Shown: positions 1-9,707 of the stretch, one piece after another
Numbering within the stretch: the first letter of the stretch is position 1
How the letters are laid out: every line of letters starts with the position of its first letter
Assembly: GCA_943789465.1 (NCBI GenBank)
Contig: CALSUF010000002.1
Location: 718,501-782,500 of the forward strand
DNA length: 64,000 bases
Direction: 5' to 3'
Source: an uncultured Flavobacteriaceae bacterium
Lineage (GTDB): Bacteria; Bacteroidota; Bacteroidia; Flavobacteriales; Flavobacteriaceae
The notes under the pieces: generated by a model
The model's input: only the letters and a program-made list of their open reading frames with translations
Told to the model about the DNA's origin: nothing
The model's database searches: none
Made by a program: the position numbers and the translations under genes

Positions 1-1685
1 TTACCGTTGGGTCTAAGATTTTTGCTCTATTTACCCCTCAACTTATAGGGAAATCTATCACCTTAATTTCAGATCAGATTCTAAATCCAGGTAGTACAAA
101 AGTATTCAGAAATGAGCTAAGTTTAAATATTTTATACATTTTTGGAGCTGCTATTGCTACTGGGTTGTTTACTTTTTTAATGCGTCAAACCATCATAAAT
201 GTATCTCGATATGTGGAATTTGACTTGAAAAATGAAATTTACAAGCATTACCAACAGCTTTCAATCGCTTTTTATAAACGCAACCGTACTGGCGATTTGA
301 TGAGCAGAATTAGTGAAGACGTGAGTAAGGTTCGAATGTATATTGGGCCTGCTCTTATGTACACCATCAATACGTTAACACTTTTTGTTGTAGCATTATT
401 TTACATGTATAACCAATCCCCTGCCCTGACACTTTACACCATATTACCACTACCGTTGTTATCTATTTCTATATACTTTTTAAGTAAATACATTCACAAA
501 CAGAGCACCATTGTACAATCGCATTTATCTACGCTTTCATCCTCTACTCAGGAATTTTTTAGTGGAATTTGGATTACAAAGGCGTATGCTTTGGAATCAC
601 AAACCGAAAAAACATTTTCAGAATTAGCAAATTCTCAACGCAAAAAACGTCTGGGTTTGTCAAAAATTCAAGCGCTCTTTTTTCCTTTAATGTTACTTCT
701 CATAGGGGCTAGTAATTTACTGGTTATATATATCGGTGGTAAACAATACATGAATGGGCAAATTGAAGAGATCGGAATCATTGCTGAATTTATTATTTAT
801 GTGAATATGCTCACTTGGCCAGTAGCATCAATTGGATGGGTCACCTCATTGGTCCAAGAAGCCGAAGCATCACAAAAACGGATTAATGAATTTTTGAAGG
901 AAACGCCTAGTATCATCAATCCTACTGAAAAAAAGACTCCTATTGAAGGATCTATTGTTTTTAAGGATGTTTATTTCACTTATGAAGACACCAATATAGA
1001 AGCTTTAAAAGGAGTAAGTTTTGAAGTTGAAAAAGGAAAAACACTTGCCATTATTGGAAATACAGGCTCAGGGAAATCGACCATACTTGAGTTAATTGGA
1101 CGACTGTATGATGTTCAGAAAGGAAGCATTGAAATAGATGGTTCAAATATAAAAACCTTGAATCTAAATAGCTTAAGGACAGGTATCGGTTTTGTTCCTC
1201 AGGATCCCTTTTTATTTTCAGATAGTTTAAAAAATAATATCAAGTTTGGAAAAAACAAAGCTACAGATACAGAAGTAATAGAGGCCTCAAAAAAGGCTGT
1301 TGTTCACGAAAATATCATCAATTTCAAAAATGGTTATGACACTATTCTAGGAGAACGAGGGATCACACTTTCAGGGGGGCAAAAACAACGAGTTTCTATC
1401 GCCAGAGCTTTTATCAAAAGTCCTCAAATCCTTCTTTTAGACGATTGTCTTTCTGCTGTAGACACAGAGACTGAGGAGCAAATCTTAAACAACATTAAGT
1501 TGGTGACAAAAAACAAGACGACTATTATTGTGAGTCATCGTATTTCTTCTGCTAAAAATGCCGATACCATCATTGTACTAAATGATGGTGTTATATCCCA
1601 ACAAGGCACACACAACATGCTTATTACTGTTGAAGGATATTACAAAGAACTTTATCAAAAACAGTTGAGAGAAACTTCTAATTAA
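1..1685 (+). CDS. ABC transporter, fused permease and ATPase (5' partial)
   Basis: This is an exporter-type half transporter in which a transmembrane domain is followed by an ATP-binding domain, as in MsbA/LmrA-like multidrug or lipid exporters. The frame is open from base 3 with no stop, so the true start lies upstream of the window; the TTG at 165 is only an internal codon. The ATPase half shows Walker A GNTGSGKST (from about 1056), the signature LSGGQ (near 1368), Walker B ILLLDD and the switch SHR. Hydrophobic segments fill the first half. Such proteins work as inner-membrane dimers driving substrate export. The substrate cannot be read from the sequence. About 50-80 N-terminal residues are probably missing. 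Confidence 0.93.
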   Translation, partial: TVGSKIFALFTPQLIGKSITLISDQILNPGSTKVFRNELSLNILYIFGAAIATGLFTFLMRQTIINVSRYVEFDLKNEIYKHYQQLSIAFYKRNRTGDLMSRISEDVSKVRMYIGPALMYTINTLTLFVVALFYMYNQSPALTLYTILPLPLLSISIYFLSKYIHKQSTIVQSHLSTLSSSTQEFFSGIWITKAYALESQTEKTFSELANSQRKKRLGLSKIQALFFPLMLLLIGASNLLVIYIGGKQYMNGQIEEIGIIAEFIIYVNMLTWPVASIGWVTSLVQEAEASQKRINEFLKETPSIINPTEKKTPIEGSIVFKDVYFTYEDTNIEALKGVSFEVEKGKTLAIIGNTGSGKSTILELIGRLYDVQKGSIEIDGSNIKTLNLNSLRTGIGFVPQDPFLFSDSLKNNIKFGKNKATDTEVIEASKKAVVHENIINFKNGYDTILGERGITLSGGQKQRVSIARAFIKSPQILLLDDCLSAVDTETEEQILNNIKLVTKNKTTIIVSHRISSAKNADTIIVLNDGVISQQGTHNMLITVEGYYKELYQKQLRETSN

Positions 1686-1815
1686 TTCCTAACAAACAGA
1701 AAACTACCATTTCTCGAAAAGAAAATCAAAAAATAGTTGGTGACTTAATTTATTTTTTAGACTTTTGATTGCGATAAGAAGCTAACATTAGCCTACTATC
1801 ATTGATACTAAAGAC

Positions 1816-2175
1816 ATGGAACAAGAAGAAATTTATTCAAAAGTTTTAAGAGCTGGGAGACGTACTTACTTTTTTGATGTAAGAGCCACTAAAGCAGGTG
1901 ACTATTATTTGACTGTGACGGAGAGTAAAAAATTCACAAATGATGATGGATCTTTTCATTATAAGAAACATAAAATTTACTTATACAAAGAAGATTTTAC
2001 AGAGTTCAATGCGATATTAGCTGAAATGACAGATTATATTGTCAACGAAAAAGGTCAAGAAGTTATAAGTGAACGTCACCAAAAAGATTATGTTAAAGAA
2101 GAGTTTTCTTCTTCAGACTCAAAAGATGAATCATCTGCTGATAGCTTTACAGATGTTAGTTTTGATGATATTTAA
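1816..2175 (+). CDS. DUF3276 / PUR-family nucleic-acid-binding protein
   Basis: A 119-residue protein with a compact beta-rich start (EEIYSKVLRAGRRTYFFDV, then a TVTESKK strand) typical of the Bacteroidetes DUF3276 family, which is related to PUR-alpha single-stranded nucleic-acid-binding proteins. Roughly the last 30 residues are an acidic, serine-rich, probably disordered tail. The 130-bp gap upstream suggests its own promoter. Family membership is recognised from the N-terminal motif; a role in RNA or DNA binding is known only by relation, and no target can be inferred here. Confidence 0.85.
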   Translation: MEQEEIYSKVLRAGRRTYFFDVRATKAGDYYLTVTESKKFTNDDGSFHYKKHKIYLYKEDFTEFNAILAEMTDYIVNEKGQEVISERHQKDYVKEEFSSSDSKDESSADSFTDVSFDDI

Positions 2176-2249
2176 CAAGTAGTATTCTTAAAAAACGACA
2201 TAAGAAATAGCCCCTCTTATAACCAATATATCAGTTCTTTGATTATCGT

Positions 2250-2585
2250 CTAACGTACTGGCGTCCCATTAGGCACCTTTTCTTCAGAAGATAATAAAAT
2301 TACTTTTTCAGAATCAACGGCTCCAACGATCAAACATTGACTCATAAAATTAGCGATTTGTTTTTCCGAAAAATTAACATTCGCCACGATTTGTTTGCCC
2401 AATAAATCATCTTTTGAATATAGAGCTGTAATCTGTGCAGATGTTTTTTTAATTCCTAAATCTCCAAAATCTATGCTCAACTTGTAGGCTGGTTTACGGG
2501 CTTCTGGAAAGTCATTTACTTCAGTTATTGTACCCACTCGAAGGTCTACCTTAGAAAAATCTTCAAATGTAATCGTATCACTCAT
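2250..2585 (-). CDS. csaA: tRNA-binding domain protein, CsaA-like
   Basis: A 111-residue stand-alone OB-fold tRNA-binding domain. The start FSKVDLRVGTI and the run KTSAQITALY are hallmarks of CsaA and of the C-terminal domain of methionyl-tRNA synthetase. CsaA was described as an export-related chaperone in Bacillus; the fold binds tRNA-like structures as a homodimer. The length equals the usual 105-115 residues. The gene stands alone on the minus strand, divergent from the thioredoxin-fold gene starting at 2685. The molecular role in flavobacteria is not established. Confidence 0.88.
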   Translation of the reverse strand: MSDTITFEDFSKVDLRVGTITEVNDFPEARKPAYKLSIDFGDLGIKKTSAQITALYSKDDLLGKQIVANVNFSEKQIANFMSQCLIVGAVDSEKVILLSSEEKVPNGTPVR

Positions 2586-2646
2586 ATCAATTCTATTTTA
2601 TCAAGCATTGAAGATATAAATTTTAAAGTAATTGAAAGATACAATG

Positions 2647-2670
2647 GTTCAAATCTTTATATATTTGAAC
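2647..2670. promoter_or_regulatory. perfect 8-bp inverted repeat, possible operator
   Basis: GTTCAAAT and ATTTGAAC are separated by 8 bases in the divergent intergenic region. The right half overlaps TATATTTG, a match to the Bacteroidetes -7 element TAnnTTTG, about 15 bases before the ATG at 2685. It could be a repressor site or a chance palindrome in AT-rich DNA. Confidence 0.3.
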
Positions 2671-2684
2671 AAAAACACGGACTA

Positions 2685-3245
2685 ATGTCATTAACTCCCT
2701 CCAACATGCTTCCTTTAGGTACTAAAGCACCTGATTTTGAATTGTGGGACACTGTTTCAAATTCTACAAAAACATTAAACAAAATAAAAGGTGTTAAGGG
2801 TACTTTAGTTATGTTTATTTGTAATCATTGTCCGTTTGTAGTTCATATTAATGAAGCCTTAGTTAGCATCGCGATTAACCTTCAGAAGAAAGGGATTGGT
2901 GTGGTTGCCATTTCTAGTAATGATATTGAGAATTACCCTCAAGATGGTCCAGAACAAATGCAAACACATGCTAAAAACTCTAACTATGCTTTTCCTTATT
3001 TATACGATGAAACACAATCTATAGCTAAAGCCTATGATGCAGCTTGTACTCCAGATTTTTTTCTTTTTGATTCGGAGTTAAAACTCGTATATAGGGGTCA
3101 GCTAGATGATTCAAGGCCAGGAAATACATTATCCATTAATGGCGCTGATGTATTGCATGCTGTCCAATGCATGACTGATAACAAAGTAAATATGCGCCCT
3201 CAAAAACCGAGTATCGGCTGTAACATCAAATGGAAAACCAACTGA
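2685..3245 (+). CDS. thioredoxin-family (AhpC/TSA-like) protein
   Basis: A 186-residue thioredoxin-fold protein. The N-terminus LGTKAPDFEL is the usual opening of peroxiredoxin/TlpA-like domains, and the active site reads CNHCPFV, a CxxC motif of the sort in cytosolic 'thioredoxin family protein' members. There is no signal peptide, so it should be cytoplasmic. A later Asp-Phe-Phe-Leu-Phe strand followed by RGQLDDS fits the C-terminal half of the fold. It precedes another thioredoxin-like gene by about 60 bp. The reaction (disulfide reduction or peroxide reduction) cannot be settled. Confidence 0.85.
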   Translation: MSLTPSNMLPLGTKAPDFELWDTVSNSTKTLNKIKGVKGTLVMFICNHCPFVVHINEALVSIAINLQKKGIGVVAISSNDIENYPQDGPEQMQTHAKNSNYAFPYLYDETQSIAKAYDAACTPDFFLFDSELKLVYRGQLDDSRPGNTLSINGADVLHAVQCMTDNKVNMRPQKPSIGCNIKWKTN

Positions 3246-3306
3246 TTTATTTGTTTTAAAGCTAAATTCAATTACTTTTGAATTAGAATCCCAAATTCTA
3301 ATTCTT

Positions 3307-4203
3307 ATGAAAACGCCCCTTTTTATGGTACTTTGTACCTTTTTTTTGTTCACCAATTCCTATTCCCAAGAAATTAATTTTTATAAAAATGCAAAAGGTG
3401 ATTCCCACATTTGTGGAGAATTTCCTCTAAATTATTTAGAAATCGATAGTATTTATAGTGAATGGTTTAACAAGTATTATTCTGAATTTAAACTCCCTAA
3501 AAAACGACTGCGTTTAAAATCTAAGCTTAAAAAAACTACAGTAGATGTTTATCTCGGAACATGGTGTGGAGACAGCAAAAAATGGGTGCCTCAATTTGTT
3601 AAGTTATGGGACGAGCTGGGGCTTAAAAGAAGTCAGTTGCGTTTGATTGGTCTTTACAACGACGATAAACGCTATAAAACATCTCCAAATGGCGAGGAAC
3701 AGGGGCAACAAATTCACCGTGTACCTGCGTTTGTTTTTAAATCAAATGGTGTCGAATACGCACGCATTGTGGAGTCTCCAAAAAATGATCTAGTAACCGA
3801 TGTAGCGCAAATAGCACTTGGATTTCCTTCAGCCCCAAACTACGAAGGTGCTAACTATTTATTTAAAGTGTTTGATACGAAGACCATTGAAACGATAAAC
3901 GAGAACTTTAACCCACTTTATAAAATTCTCAGAAACAAAACACGTAACAGTAGAGAATTAAATACTTTGGGCTATGTACTACTTAAAAACGACCGCATCA
4001 AAGAGGCTTTGATGTGTTTTGAATTAAACACCTATCTGTTCCGATACAATCCAAATGTATACGATAGTTATGGCGAAGCTTTATCGATAAATGGAGAACA
4101 TGTAAAGGCGCTTAAAATGTACAAAAAAGTATTAGAGATAGACCCAAAAAACAAAAATGCGATAGCTCAAATCAAACAATTAGAAATATTGATCGAATTT
4201 TAA
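3307..4203 (+). CDS. secreted thioredoxin-like protein with C-terminal TPR
   Basis: A 298-residue protein with a cleavable signal peptide (residues 1-20, ending in SYSQ) and a thioredoxin-like segment around WCGDSKKWVPQF. The usual CxxC is reduced to a single cysteine followed by GDS, so it is probably not a classical disulfide reductase. The last 60 or so residues hold one to two TPR-type helices (ALMCFELNTYL and ALKMYKKVLEIDPKNKNA). It follows the 2685 thioredoxin gene on the same strand, and its stop codon overlaps the convergent LysM gene by 4 bases. Likely periplasmic; function unknown. Confidence 0.72.
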   Translation: MKTPLFMVLCTFFLFTNSYSQEINFYKNAKGDSHICGEFPLNYLEIDSIYSEWFNKYYSEFKLPKKRLRLKSKLKKTTVDVYLGTWCGDSKKWVPQFVKLWDELGLKRSQLRLIGLYNDDKRYKTSPNGEEQGQQIHRVPAFVFKSNGVEYARIVESPKNDLVTDVAQIALGFPSAPNYEGANYLFKVFDTKTIETINENFNPLYKILRNKTRNSRELNTLGYVLLKNDRIKEALMCFELNTYLFRYNPNVYDSYGEALSINGEHVKALKMYKKVLEIDPKNKNAIAQIKQLEILIEF

Positions 4204-6137
4204 TCTTGAACCTTTACAATGTGTAAATTTTCATACTTAAGAATGTATCCAGCTTCATTTTTATAGCCTCCATAAGGTTGAAGGAAGTACTGAAATTTAT
4301 TTTCTAAGTATGCCGTTTGAAAGCTGGAAGTTTCAGTGTCTAATGTTCCATATCTAGAAAGACGTAATAAAACATCCATCGTTATATCAAACCCTCTAAT
4401 TGCATATTTATTTGGGAACGTCCCAAACTCTTGAATATAACGCTGCTCAAATGATTCTGAAAATCGCGAAGTAAAATTAACAGATGGGAACTGAAAATGT
4501 AAATTAGACAAGTCATAATTAGAAATATTTGCTCCCTCAAAAGCTTTATTTTTAGAAGTAGTCATCAAATATATATCACGTTCGATCTCCGTTTCATTAT
4601 CGTCTTCGTCTTTTAAAATAGTGATGCCATTCATCGCATTGAGCATACTAGTTACATTAGACACAAACCCTTCGTTATTAGACTCTAGAAAAACAGTTGT
4701 ACGACCAGATAAAAGTACCTGCTGAACATCTTCTAACATTAAAAAAAACTGTTCGAAACCTTCAAGATTCTTTTTAGAAGTCAATAGAGAGGCATCTGGA
4801 AATGCTGATTTTAAATAATTTGCTGTTGCCAAATTTTTGGCATCATATATAATCAATGTCTGGTGTGGAATGGTGTCAGATTTTACATAGTTAACCATTT
4901 TAGTTCGCATCCATTTTTCTTCTGGAATTGTTTGAAATAGATTGGGATAACTATTTTTAGTTTTTACAAAAGGTGAAACCACAGAAACATTATCTTTTTG
5001 AACATACTGAGCGGTCAACTCTAAATTTTGAGCTGTAATAGGCCCAAGAATAGCATCGTAGTTGGAGAAATTAGTTTGTAGCAATACTGTTTTCAAATCA
5101 AGCATTTTTGCATTGGTATCAAACACCTCCAGTTTTGTAGAGATGCCTAGACGCTTGGCAGAATCAATCGCCATGACTACACCAGCATAAAAGTCAGTTG
5201 AAATATTGATATACCCATCTCTTTTAAGTTGATTCTTAGCTAAATTAAGAGAATCAAAATCAATGCTTTTTGTTTTAAACGGTAGCAAAAGAGCGATTTT
5301 TTTAGTTGACAAATTAACCAAAGTATCTGACAAATTAACAACCGGAAACAACTCTGAAGCAATGTTTTGAATACTCGATTTAGGAATCTTTAAAACCATT
5401 CCTAATTTTAGACCTTGTGCAATCAGCTCAGGATTAAGCGTTGTCAATTGCTCTTTTGTCAATCCTAATTTTTTTTCAAGTCTATAGTACCCCTCTTTAG
5501 CTTTTACAGTATAATAACCAAACTCATTCTCTTCAATTACTTTTTCATCTGAATTAGAAATATTAGGGACATTCAGCTGTTGTCCTTCTTTGAGGTAAGG
5601 CCCCATAGTAGGGTTAAGTGCCTCTAATTGAGGAACTGAAATACCAAATTTATAAGCGATACGCCATTTACCTTCTTTTGGCAACACAGTATACTTTTGG
5701 ATGATCTGTGTAGAGACCTGACTTGGTATCGTCTTAAATTGAGGAATGTAAATCTTGTTGCCTTTCTTTAAATTCTTAGAATACAATTGTTTGTTATGAA
5801 CTTTTATATCCTCTACTGTTACCTTGAATTTTTGAGAAATACTAAACAACGTTTCTTTACGCCTGACCTTATGTACTTTATAAGAAACCAACTCTTTTGT
5901 AACTTCTAAAGAACTAGAAGGAGGTAAAAAAGATTCTGGTATAATTAAAACTGTTTGACTTGAAAAATCAACTTTAGCATCTGGGTTTAAAGCATAAATA
6001 TCTGATGGAGTAATTTTATAAAAATTAGCAATACTCTCTATAGATTCTCCAGTTTTTACACTGTGAGTTTTTAAATTTTGAGCATAGCCAAAACAACTAA
6101 AAACAATAATTCCAAAAAGGGTTAAAAACTTTTTCAT
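4200..6137 (-). CDS. LysM-repeat protein with C-terminal periplasmic-binding-like domain
   Basis: A 645-residue exported protein: signal peptide (1-19, ending GYAQ), then about four LysM-type modules (near residues 22-68, 84-132, 145-192 and 207-253) with cores such as GESIESIANFYKIT and RRKETLFSISQKF. From about 275 onward a type-1 periplasmic-binding-like fold starts with KKIALLLPFK and includes YDAILGPI. LysM modules bind peptidoglycan; the C-terminal part resembles branched-chain amino-acid receptor proteins. It follows guaA by 40 bp and is probably cotranscribed with bshC-guaA. A cell-envelope role, possibly LpoA-like, is inferred only from the domain order. Confidence 0.82.
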   Translation of the reverse strand: MKKFLTLFGIIVFSCFGYAQNLKTHSVKTGESIESIANFYKITPSDIYALNPDAKVDFSSQTVLIIPESFLPPSSSLEVTKELVSYKVHKVRRKETLFSISQKFKVTVEDIKVHNKQLYSKNLKKGNKIYIPQFKTIPSQVSTQIIQKYTVLPKEGKWRIAYKFGISVPQLEALNPTMGPYLKEGQQLNVPNISNSDEKVIEENEFGYYTVKAKEGYYRLEKKLGLTKEQLTTLNPELIAQGLKLGMVLKIPKSSIQNIASELFPVVNLSDTLVNLSTKKIALLLPFKTKSIDFDSLNLAKNQLKRDGYINISTDFYAGVVMAIDSAKRLGISTKLEVFDTNAKMLDLKTVLLQTNFSNYDAILGPITAQNLELTAQYVQKDNVSVVSPFVKTKNSYPNLFQTIPEEKWMRTKMVNYVKSDTIPHQTLIIYDAKNLATANYLKSAFPDASLLTSKKNLEGFEQFFLMLEDVQQVLLSGRTTVFLESNNEGFVSNVTSMLNAMNGITILKDEDDNETEIERDIYLMTTSKNKAFEGANISNYDLSNLHFQFPSVNFTSRFSESFEQRYIQEFGTFPNKYAIRGFDITMDVLLRLSRYGTLDTETSSFQTAYLENKFQYFLQPYGGYKNEAGYILKYENLHIVKVQD

Positions 6138-6177
6138 ACTATAAAAATTCTAAGACACTACAAGACAAAAATTGTGA

Positions 6178-7713
6178 CTACTCCCATTCAATGGTCGCAG
6201 GAGGTTTTGAACTGATATCATACACAACTCTGTTCACACCTTTGACTTTATTAATGATATCATTTGAGGTTTTTTGTAGAAATTCATAAGGTAAATTTAC
6301 CCAATCAGCAGTCATTCCGTCCGTACTTTCAACAGCTCTCAGAGCAACACATTTTTCATAAGTACGCTCATCACCCATTACTCCAACGCTATTGACTGGA
6401 AGGAGCATTGCTCCAGCTTGCCAAACTTTGTCATATAAATCCCACTCTCTTAAACCATTAATAAAAATAGCGTCAACTTCTTGTAAAATACGAACTTTTT
6501 CGGCTGTAATATCGCCTAAAATTCGAATGGCCAGTCCTGGTCCTGGAAATGGATGACGTCCTAATAATTTAGGATCTATACCCATTGAAGCCCCTACACG
6601 TCTGACTTCATCTTTAAATAAAGCCCTTAACGGCTCTACAATGTCTAGCTTCATATAATCAGGTAATCCCCCAACATTATGATGGCTTTTTATGGTGGCA
6701 CTAGGACCGCCAGTTGCAGAAACACTCTCTATCACATCAGGATAGATAGTTCCTTGTGCTAGCCATTTTACATCCTGTATCATGTTTGCCTCATCATCAA
6801 AGACTTCAATGAACACACGCCCAATTGCTTTACGCTTGAGTTCTGGATCTTCGAGACCTGCCAGAGAGTCCAAAAAGCGTGCCGAAGCATCCACTCCTTT
6901 AACATTAAGCCCCATGCCTTCATACTGAGTTAAAACACTTGAAAATTCATCTTTACGTAACAAACCGTTATTTACAAAAATACAGTAGAGGTTTTTACCA
7001 ATCGCTTTGTGTAGTAAAATGGCTGCGACTGTTGAATCAACGCCACCAGATAATCCTAAAACAACTTTATCATCTTGAATTTTAGCTTTTAAATCAGCAA
7101 CCGTTTCATCTACAAAAGAATCTGGTGTCCAATCTTGTTGAAGTCCAGCGATATTGACTAAAAAGTTTTGTAAAAGTATTTTCCCATCAGTAGAATGATA
7201 GACCTCTGGGTGAAATTGGATGGCATAAGTCGTTTCGCCCTCAATTTTGTAAGCTGCATTGACTACATCATGCGTACTCGCCAATAAAACTCCATTGGTA
7301 GGCATCTCTTTTATCGTATCACTGTGACTCATCCAAACCTGACTACCAGAGTTGATGCCTTCAAAAAATACTTCATTTTCTTTTACAAAAGATAAATTAG
7401 CCCTTCCGTACTCTCTTGTACTTGAAGGTGCTACTATGCCACCAGAAAAATGAGCTAAATATTGAGCCCCATAACAAACTGCTAGCATAGGTTTGTGTCC
7501 TCTAATTTCTGATAAATCTGGATGCAAAGCATCCTCTCCTCTAACAGATTGAGGACTCCCTGAAAGCACTACGGCTTTGAATTCGTCTAAATTGGTTGGA
7601 ATTTTATTGAAGGGGTGAATTTCACAATATATATTTAACTCCCTGACTCGGCGAGCTATAAGTTGTGTATATTGAGATCCAAAGTCGAGAATTAATACCT
7701 TATCGTGTTGCAT
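6178..7713 (-). CDS. guaA: GMP synthase (glutamine-hydrolysing)
   Basis: A 511-residue enzyme that aminates XMP to GMP, the last step of guanine nucleotide synthesis. The N-terminal class I glutamine amidotransferase shows the nucleophile in AVCYGAQ (Cys80) and the His-Glu pair in FHPEVYHS. The ATP-pyrophosphatase domain has the P-loop [10 protein letters not shown], and the C-terminal dimerisation domain ends in KPPATIEWE, the family's normal terminus. I chose the ATG at 7713 over an in-frame TTG two codons upstream because [14 protein letters not shown] is the standard N-terminus. It lies 49 bp after bshC and before the LysM gene, all on the minus strand. Confidence 0.97.
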   Translation of the reverse strand: MQHDKVLILDFGSQYTQLIARRVRELNIYCEIHPFNKIPTNLDEFKAVVLSGSPQSVRGEDALHPDLSEIRGHKPMLAVCYGAQYLAHFSGGIVAPSSTREYGRANLSFVKENEVFFEGINSGSQVWMSHSDTIKEMPTNGVLLASTHDVVNAAYKIEGETTYAIQFHPEVYHSTDGKILLQNFLVNIAGLQQDWTPDSFVDETVADLKAKIQDDKVVLGLSGGVDSTVAAILLHKAIGKNLYCIFVNNGLLRKDEFSSVLTQYEGMGLNVKGVDASARFLDSLAGLEDPELKRKAIGRVFIEVFDDEANMIQDVKWLAQGTIYPDVIESVSATGGPSATIKSHHNVGGLPDYMKLDIVEPLRALFKDEVRRVGASMGIDPKLLGRHPFPGPGLAIRILGDITAEKVRILQEVDAIFINGLREWDLYDKVWQAGAMLLPVNSVGVMGDERTYEKCVALRAVESTDGMTADWVNLPYEFLQKTSNDIINKVKGVNRVVYDISSKPPATIEWE

Positions 7714-7762
7714 GGTCAAAAGTAATATTTATAAATAAAATGAGCCCTAAATTTTTTAATTT

Positions 7763-9364
7763 TTAAAGGGCTAAAACATGAAATTTTTGATTTAGTGGTG
7801 CAAGCTCTGATTTTAAGTGATCCATGAATGCATCTCCATGTTCTAAATAAAATTCTGTAAAATTAACTGTACGCTCTTGCAAACTTCCATTTGGAAACAG
7901 TTCTAAGTGAAGACTTTCTAATCGATCAACGTAATCTGTATGAGCTTTTTTTTCTGCTTTTAATAATCGTTTCTCTAAAGACTCTAAACCTTTAATCTGT
8001 TTTTTTTCTTGTGCAGACACTGCTCCTTTAAAGGATTTATCTGTCTGACTAGCAATAAGGTGTAAGTGTTTAAATTGTTGTTTTAATTGTTCCTTTTGGG
8101 GTGATAAATCAATGGGTAATTTAGATGTTTTTTTTATTTGAGATTGAATAAATAATTGTTTGTTTTGGAATAAATCAGAAACGGAGACCCTTAATTTATC
8201 TAATTTTTGATGTTGTTTTTTGCTGATTAAAAGGACTGAGTTTCGATGCAACAGATTCGGAAATTGGATGTGCTCCGCTTCAAAATAGGATTTAAGTTGA
8301 AGCCAATATGACAATTCGCCACCCCCACCAATATAACAAAGGTTTGGCAAAATAGATTCTTGATACAAAGGACGCATGATAACATTTGGAGAAAAACGTT
8401 CTGGATGTAAATTTACTTCTTCCAAAATACCCACCAAATCCCAAGTTATATCGGTATTTATGACTGAATACGTACTCTCCTTTTTTACGATACGCTCGCG
8501 TAAGTTTTCTTTGAGGTAAAACAAATTCAGCTCCCGAGGATTGACCTGAACTTTATAAGCAGCATCTATTTTTAGTAACTCTTTATTGGTATTAGAAACA
8601 CTTCTAAACGCCAATTGGCTTGTGAGTTCTGAAGTCATTTGTGGAATAAATAACCGCTTCAAAGTTGAATCATTTCCATCTATTACAAGCAACCCTTCAG
8701 ACCCAAAAAGTGTATGCACTAAATAACGTGTAGCAGAAGCTAAATCTGAATGGTCTGCATAGGCATTCTTAACTAATTTTTTAAGAGCAATGGCATGGGT
8801 TGAATTACCCAATACATTGATAAACACCTGTATAAACTCTGTAAGACCTGAAGTAGATAATTCTCCTACAGCTCCCGAACTTTGTTGCGTCCATTGGAAA
8901 CGTTTGTTTTGGAAATGAAAGTGATTAATTTCATCGAAATCATGATCTTCAGAAGCCATCCAAAATACAGGTACAAACTTATTTTTAGGGTACTTCTGTT
9001 GTAATTCTTTTGCTAAATTAATGGTTGTTATAATCTTATACAAAAAATACAACGGCCCACCCAACAGGTTCAATTGATGTCCAGTTGTCACTGTAAAAGT
9101 GTTGTTGTCTGCTAAAGACTGAATGGCATTACTAGCCATTTTAGACGGAGAAAGTTCTCTATATTGATGTGACAGTGCAGCCACTAATACGCTTCTTTTT
9201 TCAGTATTAAATTCAGTTTGTTTTGCTTCTAATTGGGCTTTAAAATTTTCTAAAGTTGGAAACCGATGATACAGAGGTTGTAATTCCGAGCGGTTTTCTA
9301 CATAATCGCAGATCAGCTTGGATACATAGGCAGTGTCTCGAAAAGAAATACAATCAATTGGCAT
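7763..9364 (-). CDS. bshC: bacillithiol biosynthesis cysteine-adding enzyme BshC
   Basis: A 533-residue protein of full family length. BshC adds cysteine to glucosaminyl-malate, the last step of bacillithiol synthesis. Recognisable blocks are TTGHQLNLLGGPLYFLYK, the FWMASEDHDFDEINHF region and the later YIGGGGELSYWLQLK. A long coiled coil occupies about residues 380-480. The bshA and bshB partners are not in the window. It heads a minus-strand cluster with guaA. Bacillithiol is the main low-molecular-weight thiol of Firmicutes and also occurs in many Bacteroidetes. Confidence 0.93.
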   Translation of the reverse strand: MPIDCISFRDTAYVSKLICDYVENRSELQPLYHRFPTLENFKAQLEAKQTEFNTEKRSVLVAALSHQYRELSPSKMASNAIQSLADNNTFTVTTGHQLNLLGGPLYFLYKIITTINLAKELQQKYPKNKFVPVFWMASEDHDFDEINHFHFQNKRFQWTQQSSGAVGELSTSGLTEFIQVFINVLGNSTHAIALKKLVKNAYADHSDLASATRYLVHTLFGSEGLLVIDGNDSTLKRLFIPQMTSELTSQLAFRSVSNTNKELLKIDAAYKVQVNPRELNLFYLKENLRERIVKKESTYSVINTDITWDLVGILEEVNLHPERFSPNVIMRPLYQESILPNLCYIGGGGELSYWLQLKSYFEAEHIQFPNLLHRNSVLLISKKQHQKLDKLRVSVSDLFQNKQLFIQSQIKKTSKLPIDLSPQKEQLKQQFKHLHLIASQTDKSFKGAVSAQEKKQIKGLESLEKRLLKAEKKAHTDYVDRLESLHLELFPNGSLQERTVNFTEFYLEHGDAFMDHLKSELAPLNQKFHVLAL

Positions 9365-9470
9365 AACATTTACTTAATGGATGTAAAGATACTTTATTTC
9401 TTTTGTAGTTGGAAAGGAAAAGTTTGTGAGTAAAAACTAGGGAAACTAATCACATAAATTAAATAGAATT

Positions 9471-9707
9471 TTACTGATGGTCGGAGATTTCAAAAACAAA
9501 CAAAGTTTGTTCCTTTTTGATAGCAAAAGCACGGTATTTTTTAGAAATTCTAAACTGGTAGACACCTTTTGATTTAGGTTTACGAATTTTTAATTGAACT
9601 TTATAATATTGTTCGTCGCGTATATAATCGCATGCTTTTTTGTACTGTTTAGTTAATTGAAACTTTTTTAAATCCTTTCTAGCGTTTTCATTATCAAAAA
9701 CGAGCAT
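9471..9707 (-). CDS. RelE/ParE-type toxin candidate
   Basis: A 78-residue basic protein with the pattern of the RelE/ParE fold: N-terminal helices rich in lysine (DLKKFQLTKQYKKA) and C-terminal strands (KVQLKIRKPK, YQFRISKKYRAF, LFVFEISDHQ), with a basic YRAF segment and a terminal histidine. It overlaps the upstream 63-aa partner by a single base (TAATG), the coupling expected of a toxin-antitoxin operon. ParE-like members poison gyrase and RelE-like members cut mRNA on the ribosome; which applies is unknown. Confidence 0.65.
   Translation of the reverse strand: MLVFDNENARKDLKKFQLTKQYKKACDYIRDEQYYKVQLKIRKPKSKGVYQFRISKKYRAFAIKKEQTLFVFEISDHQ

Noticed and set aside
2641..2675. tRNA-like T-loop (GGTTCAAATC)
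   Set aside because: No acceptor, D or anticodon stem could be built around it; the sequence belongs to a simple palindrome.
3129..3356. 75-aa minus-strand reading frame between the two thioredoxin-fold genes
   Set aside because: It overlaps the ends of both real genes, shows no family features and has no initiation context.
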